Positions 33,491 to 42,624 are shown, numbered from the stretch's first letter. The stretch: DNA of 64,000 nt from Deltaproteobacteria bacterium (GCA_030694465.1 JAUXYJ010000081.1:92029-156028); one strand, 5' to 3'. The notes: generated from the letters alone by a model not told the origin. Numbers and translations are program-made.

Positions 33491-36244
33491 ATGCCACTGT
33501 TGACAGCCAAAGAGCGGATCAACACCGAAATCGGTGGGCGATATCGCGCCAAACGGATCATTGGCGAAGGGGCATTTGGCGCCGTATTTGCTGCCGAGCA
33601 CATGCTCACTTCGCGCGAAGTTGCGCTGAAGATTTTGCACCCACACTTGGTGCAGACCGAGCAGATCGCGCAACGGTTTTTGCTCGAGGCGCAGACCATG
33701 GCGAAGATCCGCCATCCGGGGATCTGCCAGGTGCTCGACGCAGGACGCGAAGACGACGGCACCATCTTTTTGGTCCTCGAGCTGCTCGAAGGCGAGACCC
33801 TCGAAGAGTCTCTTGAGCGGCGCGGTCGACTGCCCCGTCCCGACGCGCTCAGGATTATTGTCGAGATCCTCGACGCGCTCTCGGCGGCTCACGCGCGAGA
33901 CATTGTCCATCGGGATATTAAGCCCGCGAATATCTTTCTCAATCGCGAGAGCGACGGGACCGTCCGCACCAAGCTGCTGGACTTTGGGATCGCGCACGTC
34001 GCTCCAAAGGGTGGCAACAAGATCACCGAGGCAGGGGTGATCCTCGGGACACCCGAGTACATGCCTCCCGAGCAAGCGTACGGGCGCAACGTCGGCCCCG
34101 TGAGCGACGTGTGGGCCGTGGGCATCGTGCTGTACGAAATGTTCTCGGGCATGGTCCCGTGGTCGGGCGCCAGCGCCGCCGAGGTCTTGATCTCGGTCGC
34201 GGGCTCACCGCTCACGGACATCCGACAGCTCGTCCCAGATTTGCCCGCTGAAATCGCTGGTATTTTGGCCCACGCGCTCGAAAAAAATCCAGACCATCGA
34301 TACCGCAGCGCCGAGGCATTTCGCGATGACCTGATCGCCGTAGCGGACGAGCTCGGGTATGACCTCAACGTGCCTGGTGTTCGCCCTAGCACCGCCGGCT
34401 CGGGCGAGTGGAAAGCGGTCCGCGTCCCTGCTGTTTTGCAGCCCGCGACCGCGCGTCGCCCCGGCGGCAACATCGAGTTTGATCTCACCGACAACAACGA
34501 CACCCCGTCGCTCGCGATTACGCTCGATCAGCACGAGATGGAGAGCTTCTCGCTGCCCTCTCCGAGCGAGCTCCCTGTGCCGCTTCCGCCCCCCCCCAAC
34601 AACACCAACCCACAGGGCACAACCGATCGCTCACGCTCGAACTCGGGTCGTTTTCCCGCGGTCGAGCCGACGCGGACGCCCTCGATGTTTCCGCCTTCGA
34701 ATCATCGAACAACAAACAGCAACACGTCCGCGCAGTTTCCGACTCCCAACGCGGATCATTCGGGCAAGCAACGGACGACGTCTAGCCACAAAGTCCCGCA
34801 GCAATCGCTCTCCAACACCCCCTCCACGAGTATGCCTGCGCTGCTCGGCTCTCCCGATCAGTCCGCCTCGTCGATGGGCCCTCCGCTTGGGCAGAAGTCC
34901 GGTCCGGTCTTCACCACGGTCAAGAGTGGTCGATCGTGGACGCCTTTTGTGGTGCTCGGTGTCGCGGTGGTGGGCGTGGTCGCCGTCGTCGCGCTTGGCT
35001 CAAAAACGTCAGGCACTCTGCGGCCCAACCTTGCCGAGCTCGACGGAGGAGTCGCGCTGGATCCCGAGCCCGACGCAGGTCTGCCGCTGCGCTACTCGCT
35101 TCGCTCGCGAGGCGCTGTTCCGCTGCCTTTTTCGCTGCGTGGACAAGACGTCCTCGCGTTTGCTCAGCACCTGTCGATCAGCCCCGAACAGGGGAGCGCT
35201 CCCCGGATCATTGGTACCTGCGCTGCGGGCCGAGTCCGACTATTCAACAACCAAAACGGCCTGCCTCTGACCGAGATCGAAGCGCCCATCGCGTGCGCCG
35301 CGCACGACCTGGTCTCATTGGGTGACCTCGACGGCGACGGTACGCCCGAGGTCGCGGCGGTCCAGAGCGCTCGAAGCGCCATCCTTGTGCTGAGCATCGC
35401 CGGCAACTCTCCGCGCACGTTGCTGACCGTAGCGCTTCCCAATGTTCGCGCGCTCTCGTCGAGTGTGTGGCTCGATGGCCCTCGCCGATTGATCCTCGCA
35501 CACCTTGAGGCGACCCCTGGTGGCGCCAGTGAGCTCGTCGCGCTGGACGTGCGCTCGGGCGAAATCGCGTGGCGCACGCAGGGTCGCAATGGGCTCACGC
35601 GACTGGGACACCCCTCCGAGTTGGGTCTCTCGCTCGGAGGCGACGTAGACGGCGATGGCGTAGGGGACATCGTGGTGGGCGCGACCGTGACGACCAACAC
35701 ACCGACTGAGCGTATCCCGAGGCTCCCGCGCTGCGTCGAATTGCTCTCGGGCAAGACCGGACGCGCCCTGTGGAGCGCGCCATTTTGCCAGAGCCGTGGC
35801 GGCGTGCAGAGCGTCTCGCTTGGCGGAGATATCAACGGGGACCACCACCCCGACATCGCGGTGGGCACGGACGTCGCGCGAGGCAATGACTCTCCCGTGG
35901 TGCTCTTGTCTGGCGTCGATGGCCGCGTGCTGAGCCGGATCGCGCTCCCCGAGGGCAACAACTCGCAGGGCTTTGGCTGGCCCGTCGCGTTGGGAGGCGA
36001 CATGGACGGAGATGGCCACCCTGAGCTCGCAGTCGGCAGCGTAAACGCAGGAAATACCCACGTTTCACTGGTCTCTACCCAATCTGGACAGGTGCTCACA
36101 TCGACGGAGCTCCGAGGCTCTCCGGGGTTTCCCAACGTCCGCATGATCCTTGAGACCAATGTCTGGCGCGGCGCCGAGCGCGCGATGCTGCTTGTGAGCA
36201 CGCCTTCGGACGGTTTCAAAGTGCTTGAGCTCATCGCACAGTAG
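33491..36244 (+). CDS. Receptor-like Ser/Thr kinase with extracytoplasmic beta-propeller
   Basis: The 917-aa protein has a cytoplasmic Hanks kinase (~17-280) with loop IGEGAFGAVFAAEH, VALKIL, HRDIKPANIF, DFGIAHVA and GTPEYMPPEQ. A long Ser/Thr/Pro/Asn-rich linker (~330-480) and one transmembrane helix (~483-503, FVVLGVAVVGVVAVVAL) follow. The extracytoplasmic C-terminus contains FG-GAP/VCBS calcium loops (DLDGDGTPEV ~613, DVDGDGVGDI ~717, DINGDHHPDI ~780, DMDGDGHPEL ~836), so it should fold as a beta-propeller. This suggests signal sensing outside and phosphorylation inside; ligand and substrate are unknown. ATG at 33491 starts just before the kinase. A hairpin follows the stop. Confidence 0.9.
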   Translation: MPLLTAKERINTEIGGRYRAKRIIGEGAFGAVFAAEHMLTSREVALKILHPHLVQTEQIAQRFLLEAQTMAKIRHPGICQVLDAGREDDGTIFLVLELLEGETLEESLERRGRLPRPDALRIIVEILDALSAAHARDIVHRDIKPANIFLNRESDGTVRTKLLDFGIAHVAPKGGNKITEAGVILGTPEYMPPEQAYGRNVGPVSDVWAVGIVLYEMFSGMVPWSGASAAEVLISVAGSPLTDIRQLVPDLPAEIAGILAHALEKNPDHRYRSAEAFRDDLIAVADELGYDLNVPGVRPSTAGSGEWKAVRVPAVLQPATARRPGGNIEFDLTDNNDTPSLAITLDQHEMESFSLPSPSELPVPLPPPPNNTNPQGTTDRSRSNSGRFPAVEPTRTPSMFPPSNHRTTNSNTSAQFPTPNADHSGKQRTTSSHKVPQQSLSNTPSTSMPALLGSPDQSASSMGPPLGQKSGPVFTTVKSGRSWTPFVVLGVAVVGVVAVVALGSKTSGTLRPNLAELDGGVALDPEPDAGLPLRYSLRSRGAVPLPFSLRGQDVLAFAQHLSISPEQGSAPRIIGTCAAGRVRLFNNQNGLPLTEIEAPIACAAHDLVSLGDLDGDGTPEVAAVQSARSAILVLSIAGNSPRTLLTVALPNVRALSSSVWLDGPRRLILAHLEATPGGASELVALDVRSGEIAWRTQGRNGLTRLGHPSELGLSLGGDVDGDGVGDIVVGATVTTNTPTERIPRLPRCVELLSGKTGRALWSAPFCQSRGGVQSVSLGGDINGDHHPDIAVGTDVARGNDSPVVLLSGVDGRVLSRIALPEGNNSQGFGWPVALGGDMDGDGHPELAVGSVNAGNTHVSLVSTQSGQVLTSTELRGSPGFPNVRMILETNVWRGAERAMLLVSTPSDGFKVLELIAQ

Positions 36245-36295
36245 AATCCACGCGTTGAATCAGTGCACACTCGCGACGCGAACGCGTTGTGGATT
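36245..36295 (+). terminator. Stem-loop between kinase and gpsA
   Basis: AATCCACGCGTT at 36245-36256 pairs with AACGCG...TGGATT at 36281-36295 with a 3-nt bulge, giving about 12 bp and a 24-nt loop, starting immediately after the kinase stop codon. No T-tract follows, so it could be a terminator, processing site or attenuator for gpsA. Confidence 0.4.
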
Positions 36296-36355
36296 CGCCG
36301 CGGATTGCGCGCGAATCACTGTCGCTCGTGACTCAACGCTTGGAGGTTCTCGACG

Positions 36356-37360
36356 ATGAAGATCACGGTTCTCGGCGCAGGTAGCTGGGGCACTGCGCTG
36401 GCCAAAGTGCTCGGCGACAAAGGCCACCAAGTGCACCTGTGGAGTCGGCGCGCAGAGCAAGCGGCTGCCATCCGATCGACTCAGCGCAACGATGCGTTTT
36501 TGCCAGAAATTGTGCTGCCAGCGACGCTCACCGCGACGCACGATCTCGAAGAAGCGCTCGACCAAGCAGACATGCTCTTGGTGGCTGTCCCTACCCATGG
36601 GCTACGCGAAATCTTGCCCAGAGTTCACGCCATCGTTCGTACGCCGATCCCAGTGATCTCGGCGACGAAGGGCATCGAGCAAGACACCCTCATGCTCGTC
36701 CACCAGGTGATCGAAGACGAGATCCCTTGGACCAAGGGCATGTTTGTTGGGCTCTCAGGGCCCTCGTTTGCGATGGAGGTCGCCCTGGGCCAGCCCACCG
36801 TGGTCGTGGCCGCGGCGACCGACGCAGGCCTCGCGCGCGAGGTGCAGCGGGCGTTCTTCTCGGACGGGTCGTTTAGGGTCTATCTCTCGACCGATGTACT
36901 CGGCGTCGAGCTTGGTGGCGCCCTCAAGAACGTGATCGCCATCGGCGCTGGAGCAAGCGACGGAATGGGCTTCGGCAACAACGCCCGCGCCGCACTCATC
37001 ACCCGAGGCTTGTCCGAGATCGCGCGTCTGGCGGTCCACCTCGGCGCCGAACCCATGACCCTCGCGGGCCTCGCCGGGATGGGCGACCTGGTGCTCACAT
37101 GCTCGGGCTCGCTGTCGCGTAATCGTCACGTAGGTTTCGAGCTTGGGCGCGGTCGCAAGCTCACCGAAATCCTCGGCGACATGCGCCAGGTCGCCGAAGG
37201 TGTCCGCACCACCAAGAGCGCGTTTGAGCTCGCCCAGCGCGAGGGCGTCTCAATGCCCATCGTCGAGCAGGTCTACCGCGTGCTCTACGAAGACAAAGAC
37301 CCCAAGGCCGCGGTGTGGGACCTGATGGTCCGCGAGGCTTCGCTTGAGTTTTTGCCCTGA
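36356..37360 (+). CDS. gpsA: NAD(P)H-dependent glycerol-3-phosphate dehydrogenase
   Basis: The 334-aa product is a full-length GpsA, which reduces dihydroxyacetone phosphate to sn-glycerol 3-phosphate for phospholipid synthesis. Visible motifs are the Rossmann loop VLGAGSWGTALAKVLG at the N-terminus, ISATKGIE, LSGPSFAMEVALGQPT, GVELGGALKNVIAIGAGASDGMGFGNN with the catalytic Lys, and GLAGMGDLVLTCSGSLSRN. A good ribosome site (GGAGGT, 9 nt upstream) precedes the ATG. Preceded by the stem-loop at 36245 and followed by a bidirectional-looking hairpin. Essential-type housekeeping gene with nothing unusual. Confidence 0.95.
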   Translation: MKITVLGAGSWGTALAKVLGDKGHQVHLWSRRAEQAAAIRSTQRNDAFLPEIVLPATLTATHDLEEALDQADMLLVAVPTHGLREILPRVHAIVRTPIPVISATKGIEQDTLMLVHQVIEDEIPWTKGMFVGLSGPSFAMEVALGQPTVVVAAATDAGLAREVQRAFFSDGSFRVYLSTDVLGVELGGALKNVIAIGAGASDGMGFGNNARAALITRGLSEIARLAVHLGAEPMTLAGLAGMGDLVLTCSGSLSRNRHVGFELGRGRKLTEILGDMRQVAEGVRTTKSAFELAQREGVSMPIVEQVYRVLYEDKDPKAAVWDLMVREASLEFLP

Positions 37361-37382
37361 GTATTTACAGGTAAAATCACTC
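37359..37382. terminator. Hairpin between convergent gpsA and SDR genes
   Basis: GAGT and ACTC close a stem, with ATTT pairing AAAT inside and single-base bulges, over the 16-bp gap and the stop codons of both convergent genes. It could terminate both transcripts. The stem is weak, so this is tentative. Confidence 0.35.
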
Positions 37383-38219
37383 GCTTGAGCTGTCTTGACT
37401 GCGCTCGTAGAGCGCGCTCAACGCACGTCGGTGGTACCTCGGTTGCGCCAGACGCAGCATCGCTTTGCGTAGCGTCATGTACGCAAAGTGTCTGCCGTGT
37501 ACTCGGTTCGCGAGCACGCGCTCAGTCAGCCAAGAGGCCACGGTCTCGGCCGGGTCCGCGATGAACCTAAACCACCACTTTGCCCGCGCCCAGAGCGCAG
37601 GGTCGCCCTGCTCGTACGCATTGACCAAGAGCTCTGTGAGCACAACTCCAGGACCCAGCGAGCCCACGATGACACCACTGTCTTTGAGCTCTCGTGTGAG
37701 TGACTGCGTAAGGTATCGGATCGCGTATTTGCTGCTGCCATAGACAGACATGCCACGCTGTTTGGCCCCGTCCGAGCCGAAGCCCTCCATGGTGTACAGC
37801 GCACCATGACCCTGCGCGATCATGCACCTGAGCGCGACGTGCGCGCAGTGAAGGGTCCCTAACAAATTGCTCGTCACGACCGCGGTGATCTCGTCGGCCG
37901 AGAGCTCTGTAAAGGCTCTCTGTCGGGTGCTCGTCCCGGCGTTGTTAATCCAGAGATCCACACGGCCAAACTGTGCAATCGCATGATCCCAGAGCGCGCG
38001 AACGTCGTCGTACACAGACACATTGCAGACACACGCGCTCACCCGATCGTGCGCAAAAGTCTGCCGGAGTGTCTTGAGCGCGAGGACGATCTCATGCTCA
38101 TTTCGTGAGCAAAATACCACGCGCACATCACGCTTCAAGAACGCCTCGACCAGCGCGCGTCCGATGCCCTTGGTCCCTCCGGTGATGACCACCACGCGCG
38201 ACTCGGTCTGCTCGCTCAT
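37377..38219 (-). CDS. Short-chain dehydrogenase, NYC1/NOL-like
   Basis: The 280-aa classical SDR has VITGGTKGIGRALVEAFLKR (cofactor loop), CNVSVYDDV, INNAGTSTRQRAF, and the active-site segment MSVYGSSKYAIRYL with the Tyr-x3-Lys pair. The sequence around INNAGT..F.ELSADEI and MEGFGS-VYGSSK-GPGVVLTELL resembles plant-type chlorophyll b reductase (NOL/NYC1) more than a typical FabG. There is no photosynthesis here, so another carbonyl substrate is likely. ATG at 38219 overlaps the preceding stop by 4 bp (ATGA); the longer upstream frame belongs to the neighbouring gene's antisense. Third gene of the operon starting at 39849. Confidence 0.8.
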   Translation of the reverse strand: MSEQTESRVVVITGGTKGIGRALVEAFLKRDVRVVFCSRNEHEIVLALKTLRQTFAHDRVSACVCNVSVYDDVRALWDHAIAQFGRVDLWINNAGTSTRQRAFTELSADEITAVVTSNLLGTLHCAHVALRCMIAQGHGALYTMEGFGSDGAKQRGMSVYGSSKYAIRYLTQSLTRELKDSGVIVGSLGPGVVLTELLVNAYEQGDPALWARAKWWFRFIADPAETVASWLTERVLANRVHGRHFAYMTLRKAMLRLAQPRYHRRALSALYERSQDSSSE

Positions 38220-39259
38220 GGGTACCCCTGCGCGATGCGCTCGCGCCGCAGCGGGCGCCAACGGTAGGCACAGGGCGCCGCGAGGGCGAGCGCTGAGTCG
38301 AGCCTCGCGCCCTTGAGCGGCCCCTCGCTCATCCAACGCACTGCCACGCGATTGGGGTGAGCGAAGCGCAGCTTCCACGGTTCGCGGTCGATGGTGAGCA
38401 CATAGACGTAGCGCCCAGGGTCGACCCCAAACGCGTCGTAGCACTCGACCAAGGGCTCGTAGAGGTCGTCGATCGAGGACCAACACGAGTGGGCCGGGGC
38501 AGCGTCGCCGCGCGAACAGTCCAGCTCGGCGTCAATCGTGGACATCGGGTCGTTGAGTCGCGATGACGTGCGAAAAGTCAGCAAATGATCACGTCGTTCG
38601 AGCGCAATGGTCGAGAGCCCGAACGCGTGAAACTTAAACTCCGTCAGCGCGTTGCCCACCGCGCGGAGCACCGGATGATCGGTCTCGCTGCGCACAAAAT
38701 AGCCGCCACGACGGAGCGTCCCCTGCGTGTTGCGGTACTGCACCGCGGCGCGAAATGAGACCTGGTGAAAGTTCACGCCGAACAGCGCGGGTGTGCCCTG
38801 GGGTCGCATCTCTTGCAACCGCGACGCGAGCACCTGGACCCACGCGGTGCCGCGGTGAAGCTCTGGCTCAAGCGGCGCAGGGAGCAGCGCCGCGAGCGCG
38901 CGAGCGTCCACCGCGTAGTTGAGCGAGAGCGCGTCCAGCCAGTGGGTCTGCACGGTGGTGAGCCAAGGGAGCGAAGGGCAGTCTTCCATCCCCGGTGTCG
39001 ACGGCGAGGGGTCGAGCGCGTGCTCGAGTTCTCCGTGAAATTCAAGCAAAGACCGCGCCCCCGTTGTGCTCAGCGCGAAGGTCTCACGGGTGAGCGCTAG
39101 CCCGTTGTGCGAGAGCGCAGCTTCGAGGGCCGCGAGGCTCTGTGCGTGGGTGAGCCCAGCCGTGAGCAATTGATCGATCAGCTCCCCAGCTGAGAGCCCT
39201 GCGGGTGCCCCTGCGAGGGCCGTCAGGGCTGCCATCTCGTGGACTCGCGGAGCGCTCAC
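38216..39259 (-). CDS. DUF2071 (YqjF-like) protein with N-terminal helical domain
   Basis: The 347-aa protein has a C-terminal DUF2071 domain (~90-340), which has the acetoacetate-decarboxylase-like fold. Matches include TTVQTHWLDALSLNYAVD, LPAPLEPELHRGTAWVQVLA, FGVNFHQVSFRAAVQYRN and GGYFVRSETDHPV. Residues ~1-85 form a helical segment that looks like a winged-helix or other small domain (LIDQLLTAGLTHAQSLAALEAALSHNGL). The function is unknown. The GTG start at 39259 overlaps the TGA of the membrane-protein gene (GTGA); the stop overlaps the SDR start. The three genes therefore form a tightly coupled operon. Confidence 0.8.
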   Translation of the reverse strand: MSAPRVHEMAALTALAGAPAGLSAGELIDQLLTAGLTHAQSLAALEAALSHNGLALTRETFALSTTGARSLLEFHGELEHALDPSPSTPGMEDCPSLPWLTTVQTHWLDALSLNYAVDARALAALLPAPLEPELHRGTAWVQVLASRLQEMRPQGTPALFGVNFHQVSFRAAVQYRNTQGTLRRGGYFVRSETDHPVLRAVGNALTEFKFHAFGLSTIALERRDHLLTFRTSSRLNDPMSTIDAELDCSRGDAAPAHSCWSSIDDLYEPLVECYDAFGVDPGRYVYVLTIDREPWKLRFAHPNRVAVRWMSEGPLKGARLDSALALAAPCAYRWRPLRRERIAQGYP

Positions 39260-39849
39260 GGGGGGGCCTCGCTTCGGAGCTTGGCGCGATGGAGAAGCGC
39301 CCCTGCGGTGCCCTGAGTCAGCCCCCATGCGACGGCAAAGAGCGCAAACTGCCACCGCGGAAACCAGGTAATTCCCAACGAAAACAACGCCCAGAGCGCC
39401 GCCGGGATGTACCAATTTTTCTGCACCACGGTCGCCATGATCGAGAAGGTCCCCGCGGCAAGAACCGCAAAGACCGCCGGCGCAAACAGCGTCGGTGACA
39501 GCCCGACGCGATAGTTAATCACCGCGGTGAGCGCCATGGCCACGATGAGCGTGTTCCAGATGGCCCAGATCTGCTTCTCGAGAAACGTAGGCACCCCGCG
39601 CGAGGGGCGCTTAAACAGCGCGATCCACACGCCGTTGAGCACAAACACTCCCACCCACAGACCCACATAGGGCGTCGGCGTGTGGTGCCCGCGGTGCATC
39701 AAGACGTGCGTGCCCAGAAAGCCCGCGCTATTCGAAAATGCGCTCAAAAACCAGATGATTCCCCAGTTTTGTTCTGCGGTGTCGTCGCGCGCTTGGGACG
39801 CAACCTTGCGCAGTAGCTGCAGCGCGTTGTGTGCTTCGTCACGCTCCAT
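39256..39849 (-). CDS. Polytopic membrane protein of unknown function
   Basis: The 197-aa protein has about five or six hydrophobic segments, for example VGLWVGVFVLNGVWIALF, IWNTLIVAMALTAVINY and IPAALWALFSLGITWFP. A hydrophilic N-terminus contains MERDEAHNALQLLRKVASQARDD and a His-containing loop (LMHRGHH). No family is recognised. It is the first gene of a three-gene operon with the DUF2071 and SDR genes, so a role in a membrane-associated lipid or pigment-like conversion could be shared, but that is speculation. It is divergent from the serpin gene at 40080. Confidence 0.7.
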   Translation of the reverse strand: MERDEAHNALQLLRKVASQARDDTAEQNWGIIWFLSAFSNSAGFLGTHVLMHRGHHTPTPYVGLWVGVFVLNGVWIALFKRPSRGVPTFLEKQIWAIWNTLIVAMALTAVINYRVGLSPTLFAPAVFAVLAAGTFSIMATVVQKNWYIPAALWALFSLGITWFPRWQFALFAVAWGLTQGTAGALLHRAKLRSEAPP

Positions 39850-40079
39850 CGAGTCGCTCGAAGACTACCGCGTTGCGCCACGCAATGCCCCCCAGAGTGC
39901 GCTCTTCGCGCGCCCGTGATGACATGCCACGTGCGACCCGCGAGCCCAACATCCCGCGCAGCCAATCTCCTGAAGACGTCTTCCGCGCAAACCCAAGAAC
40001 CTCGCGCCCTGCCCGCTGTCTTACTGCGACACGCTCTCACGGTAGGTCACTAAATAGCCCCCGGTCTGAAGTCCATTTC

Positions 40080-41876
40080 ATGAGCAAATTTACAGCGATT
40101 CATCGGTCTCATGTGCTCTCATGCCTCGTCTCACTCGGGGTGCTCATGGGGCCCGTGGCCTGCAAGTCCGCCACACCCAACACCGCTTCGCCACCCGCTT
40201 CTCCTACGTCGCCGCCGACGTGGTCTTCTGATCCCCCAGCCATCGAGGTGCGAGAGAGCCCCCAGGATGCCTCGCAAGACGCCGCCCTGGTTGTTCCCAC
40301 ACCTCCCGCGCTCTCGGCCGCTGCGGTCGCCCTTGGGGGCTCGCTCAGCGGTCCAGGGCTTGTGATCTATCGCACCCAGAGCGCTCCCGCGGGGACCAAC
40401 ATCGTGCTCTCGCCCTCGGACATCGGGATGGCGCTCGCGCAGGTGATGGCCGGCGCGCAGGGGAGCACCGCGGCCGAGCTCGCCCGCGCGTTGGGTGTGC
40501 AGAGCTTCAGCGCGCTCACCGCACCGCTGCAGAGCGTGCGCGCACACTGGGCCTACGACGCCGCGCGCGGAGGCCACGAACTCGCGCTCGGTGCGCGCGT
40601 CTGGCCATCCCGTACGATCACGATTTTGCCTGATTTTTCGCAGTCCATTCGTGATGTGTTTGGCTCCTCCACCGAGGCCCTTGACTATGCCAACGCCCCC
40701 GACGCAGCGTGCGCACGGATCAACGACTGGATCTCGACACAGACCCACGGGCTCATCCGTGACGCGCTGAACCGTGGGGTGTGTGCGCGTCCTCCGAAGG
40801 TCTTGCTCACGACCTCGACGTACTTCGCGGGCAAGTGGGATGAGCCCTTCGTGCCAGCGTTTACCCAGTCGCATTGGTTTATGGTGAGCGCCACGCACGG
40901 CAAGCGCGTGCCCACGATGAGCGCCACACGGACGCTGCCCTATCTCGAAAACAGCGCAGCGCGCATGATCGAGCTCCCCTACGCTGGGGGCGAGCTCGTG
41001 ATGGACCTCGCGATCCCGCGGGCTGCCAATGGTCTCACAGCGTTGCGCGCGACGATGACCGCCGAGCGATGGGCCGCTTGGTCGCAGTCCGCACAAGCGC
41101 ATCGGGTCAGCGTCGAGCTCGCGCTGCCGCGCTTCTCTGTACGCCAGCAGACAGAGCTCGATCCACTGCTCATTCGCCAGGGAATTCGCTCGTTGTTTAC
41201 GTCTTCGTCCAACCTCTCAGGGATGACCGCGGACGGTCCCGTGGCGATCGAAGGCGTGCGGCACATCGCGTTGGTGCGTGTCGACGAAGAGGGCACTGTC
41301 GCGGCGGCGGTGACCATCATGGGAGGCATCGGCGCAGGTACGCCCGCCTCGGTCCCATTTCGCGTGAATCAGCCCTTCTTGTTCGCGATCCGGCACGTTC
41401 GTACGCACGCTGTGCTCTTCGCCGGGGCCGTCGTCGATGTTGACACTTCGATCCCTTCGGTGCCGCACACGTTGGCCGCAGAAGCCACACGAGAGTCCGC
41501 AAGCGAGGGATTTCACTCGACTCCGGCGATGCACCCGCTGGTGAACAGCGGCGTCCCTACCACCGAGGGGACCCTCTCGGGCGAGGTCGTGCGTCGTGTC
41601 ATGCGTCAACGACTTGGGCGCATTGGCTTCTGCTACGAGCGCGTGTTGGCACAAGATCCGCTTCTTGAGGGCGGCGTCATGGCCACCTTCACCATCGACG
41701 CCGAAGGCCGGGCGCGCGAGGTGAGCGTCACCATGCAACGACCCGCTTCGCCGTTGGTGTCGCAGCTCACCCAGTGCATCGCGGACGTCATCATTCGTAT
41801 GGGATTTCCCACGTCCCCTGAGCGCCCAACGCAGGTGCGCTACCCGTTCTTGCTCTCCTCGCCCGACGTGCTGTGA
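40080..41876 (+). CDS. Serpin lipoprotein fused to AgmX/TonB-like C-terminal domain
   Basis: The 598-aa protein has a lipoprotein signal (Cys28 in LMGPVACKS), a Pro/Ser linker, and a full serpin domain (~90-480): NIVLSPSDIGMALAQVMAGAQGSTAAEL, LLTTSTYFAGKWDEPF, and PFLFAIRHVRTHAVLFAGAV. The hinge EEGTVAAAVT (403-412) keeps the Gly, Thr and small residues of inhibitory serpins. By counting from the hinge, P1 is Ala419 and P1' Gly420, suggesting elastase-like targets. A C-terminal AgmX/TonB-type domain (~505-598, RLGRIGFCYERVLAQDPLLEGGV) is added, as in envelope-attached myxobacterial proteins. Likely protects the cell surface from proteases. ATG at 40080 precedes the signal peptide. Confidence 0.85.
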   Translation: MSKFTAIHRSHVLSCLVSLGVLMGPVACKSATPNTASPPASPTSPPTWSSDPPAIEVRESPQDASQDAALVVPTPPALSAAAVALGGSLSGPGLVIYRTQSAPAGTNIVLSPSDIGMALAQVMAGAQGSTAAELARALGVQSFSALTAPLQSVRAHWAYDAARGGHELALGARVWPSRTITILPDFSQSIRDVFGSSTEALDYANAPDAACARINDWISTQTHGLIRDALNRGVCARPPKVLLTTSTYFAGKWDEPFVPAFTQSHWFMVSATHGKRVPTMSATRTLPYLENSAARMIELPYAGGELVMDLAIPRAANGLTALRATMTAERWAAWSQSAQAHRVSVELALPRFSVRQQTELDPLLIRQGIRSLFTSSSNLSGMTADGPVAIEGVRHIALVRVDEEGTVAAAVTIMGGIGAGTPASVPFRVNQPFLFAIRHVRTHAVLFAGAVVDVDTSIPSVPHTLAAEATRESASEGFHSTPAMHPLVNSGVPTTEGTLSGEVVRRVMRQRLGRIGFCYERVLAQDPLLEGGVMATFTIDAEGRAREVSVTMQRPASPLVSQLTQCIADVIIRMGFPTSPERPTQVRYPFLLSSPDVL

Positions 41877-41883
41877 CCCAGAT

Positions 41884-42624
41884 TTATGCCGTCGCTGGAG
41901 CGAGCTTGCCTTCGGCACGCAGCACGCTCGTGCGGATCTCTTCGTAGCTCGGAGCAGGGGACACCGAGAGCTCGCGCTGCACCTCTGCGAGGGGCCTCGC
42001 CAACAAGTCTTCCCATCGAATCGCGACAAACTTTGCCGCACGACGCCCGTCACGATAGCCCCCCGCGATGAGCCTCACGTTCTTACGTCCGAGCCCCTTG
42101 GTGAGGGCCGCGATCACAATCAGCGCGATCGACGGGTTAAACTCTTGTGCAAACGTAAACGCCAACAGCGCGAGCTCTCCGGCGACGTCGCCGTGATAGC
42201 CGGTGACTGCGTGCCAGAGGTCATGCGTGTCTCGCAATCGGTTGCGGATCCACTGCTGCTCCTCCGTAAACGCTTTGACGTTCTCGCGGTTGAGGCTCGC
42301 ATCTCGGATGCCCTGCGCCGAGATCCCTTCGTGCTCGACAAAGCGCAAGTACGCGCGACCCAGCGAGCCCTCAGGCAACGACCGCAACCACGCTCGATCG
42401 CCCAAGAAGTCCACGATGTCTGGGCGCGTCGCGAGCAGATCACGGCCGCTCTCAGACCGCTTGAGACTCCGCTGGATACGATCCAGCGTGTCGCCCGACA
42501 GCGACTCAATGATGTCAAACACCCGCGGAAGATCATCGGGATTGGTAAGCAACGCGCGGACCGCCTGATGCGCCCGCGGCAGGTCGTAGCCGCGCGTCGC
42601 CAACTGAGTCATGAGTGCTTGCAT
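41884..42624 (-). CDS. COQ4-like protein
   Basis: The 246-aa product carries the COQ4 signature HDxxHx11E: His134, Asp135, His138 and Glu150 in THDLWHAVTGYHGDVAGE. COQ4 binds a divalent metal and is required for ubiquinone biosynthesis, recently as an oxidative decarboxylase. Other matches are RAYLRFVEHEGISAQ and ALLAFTFAQEFNPSIALIV. In bacteria COQ4-like proteins may act in quinone or other polyprenyl pathways; no other quinone gene is in the window. Length matches the family. A partial copy of the dispersed palindrome falls at 42179 within the coding sequence. Divergent from the TetR gene and possibly regulated by it. Confidence 0.8.
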   Translation of the reverse strand: MQALMTQLATRGYDLPRAHQAVRALLTNPDDLPRVFDIIESLSGDTLDRIQRSLKRSESGRDLLATRPDIVDFLGDRAWLRSLPEGSLGRAYLRFVEHEGISAQGIRDASLNRENVKAFTEEQQWIRNRLRDTHDLWHAVTGYHGDVAGELALLAFTFAQEFNPSIALIVIAALTKGLGRKNVRLIAGGYRDGRRAAKFVAIRWEDLLARPLAEVQRELSVSPAPSYEEIRTSVLRAEGKLAPATA

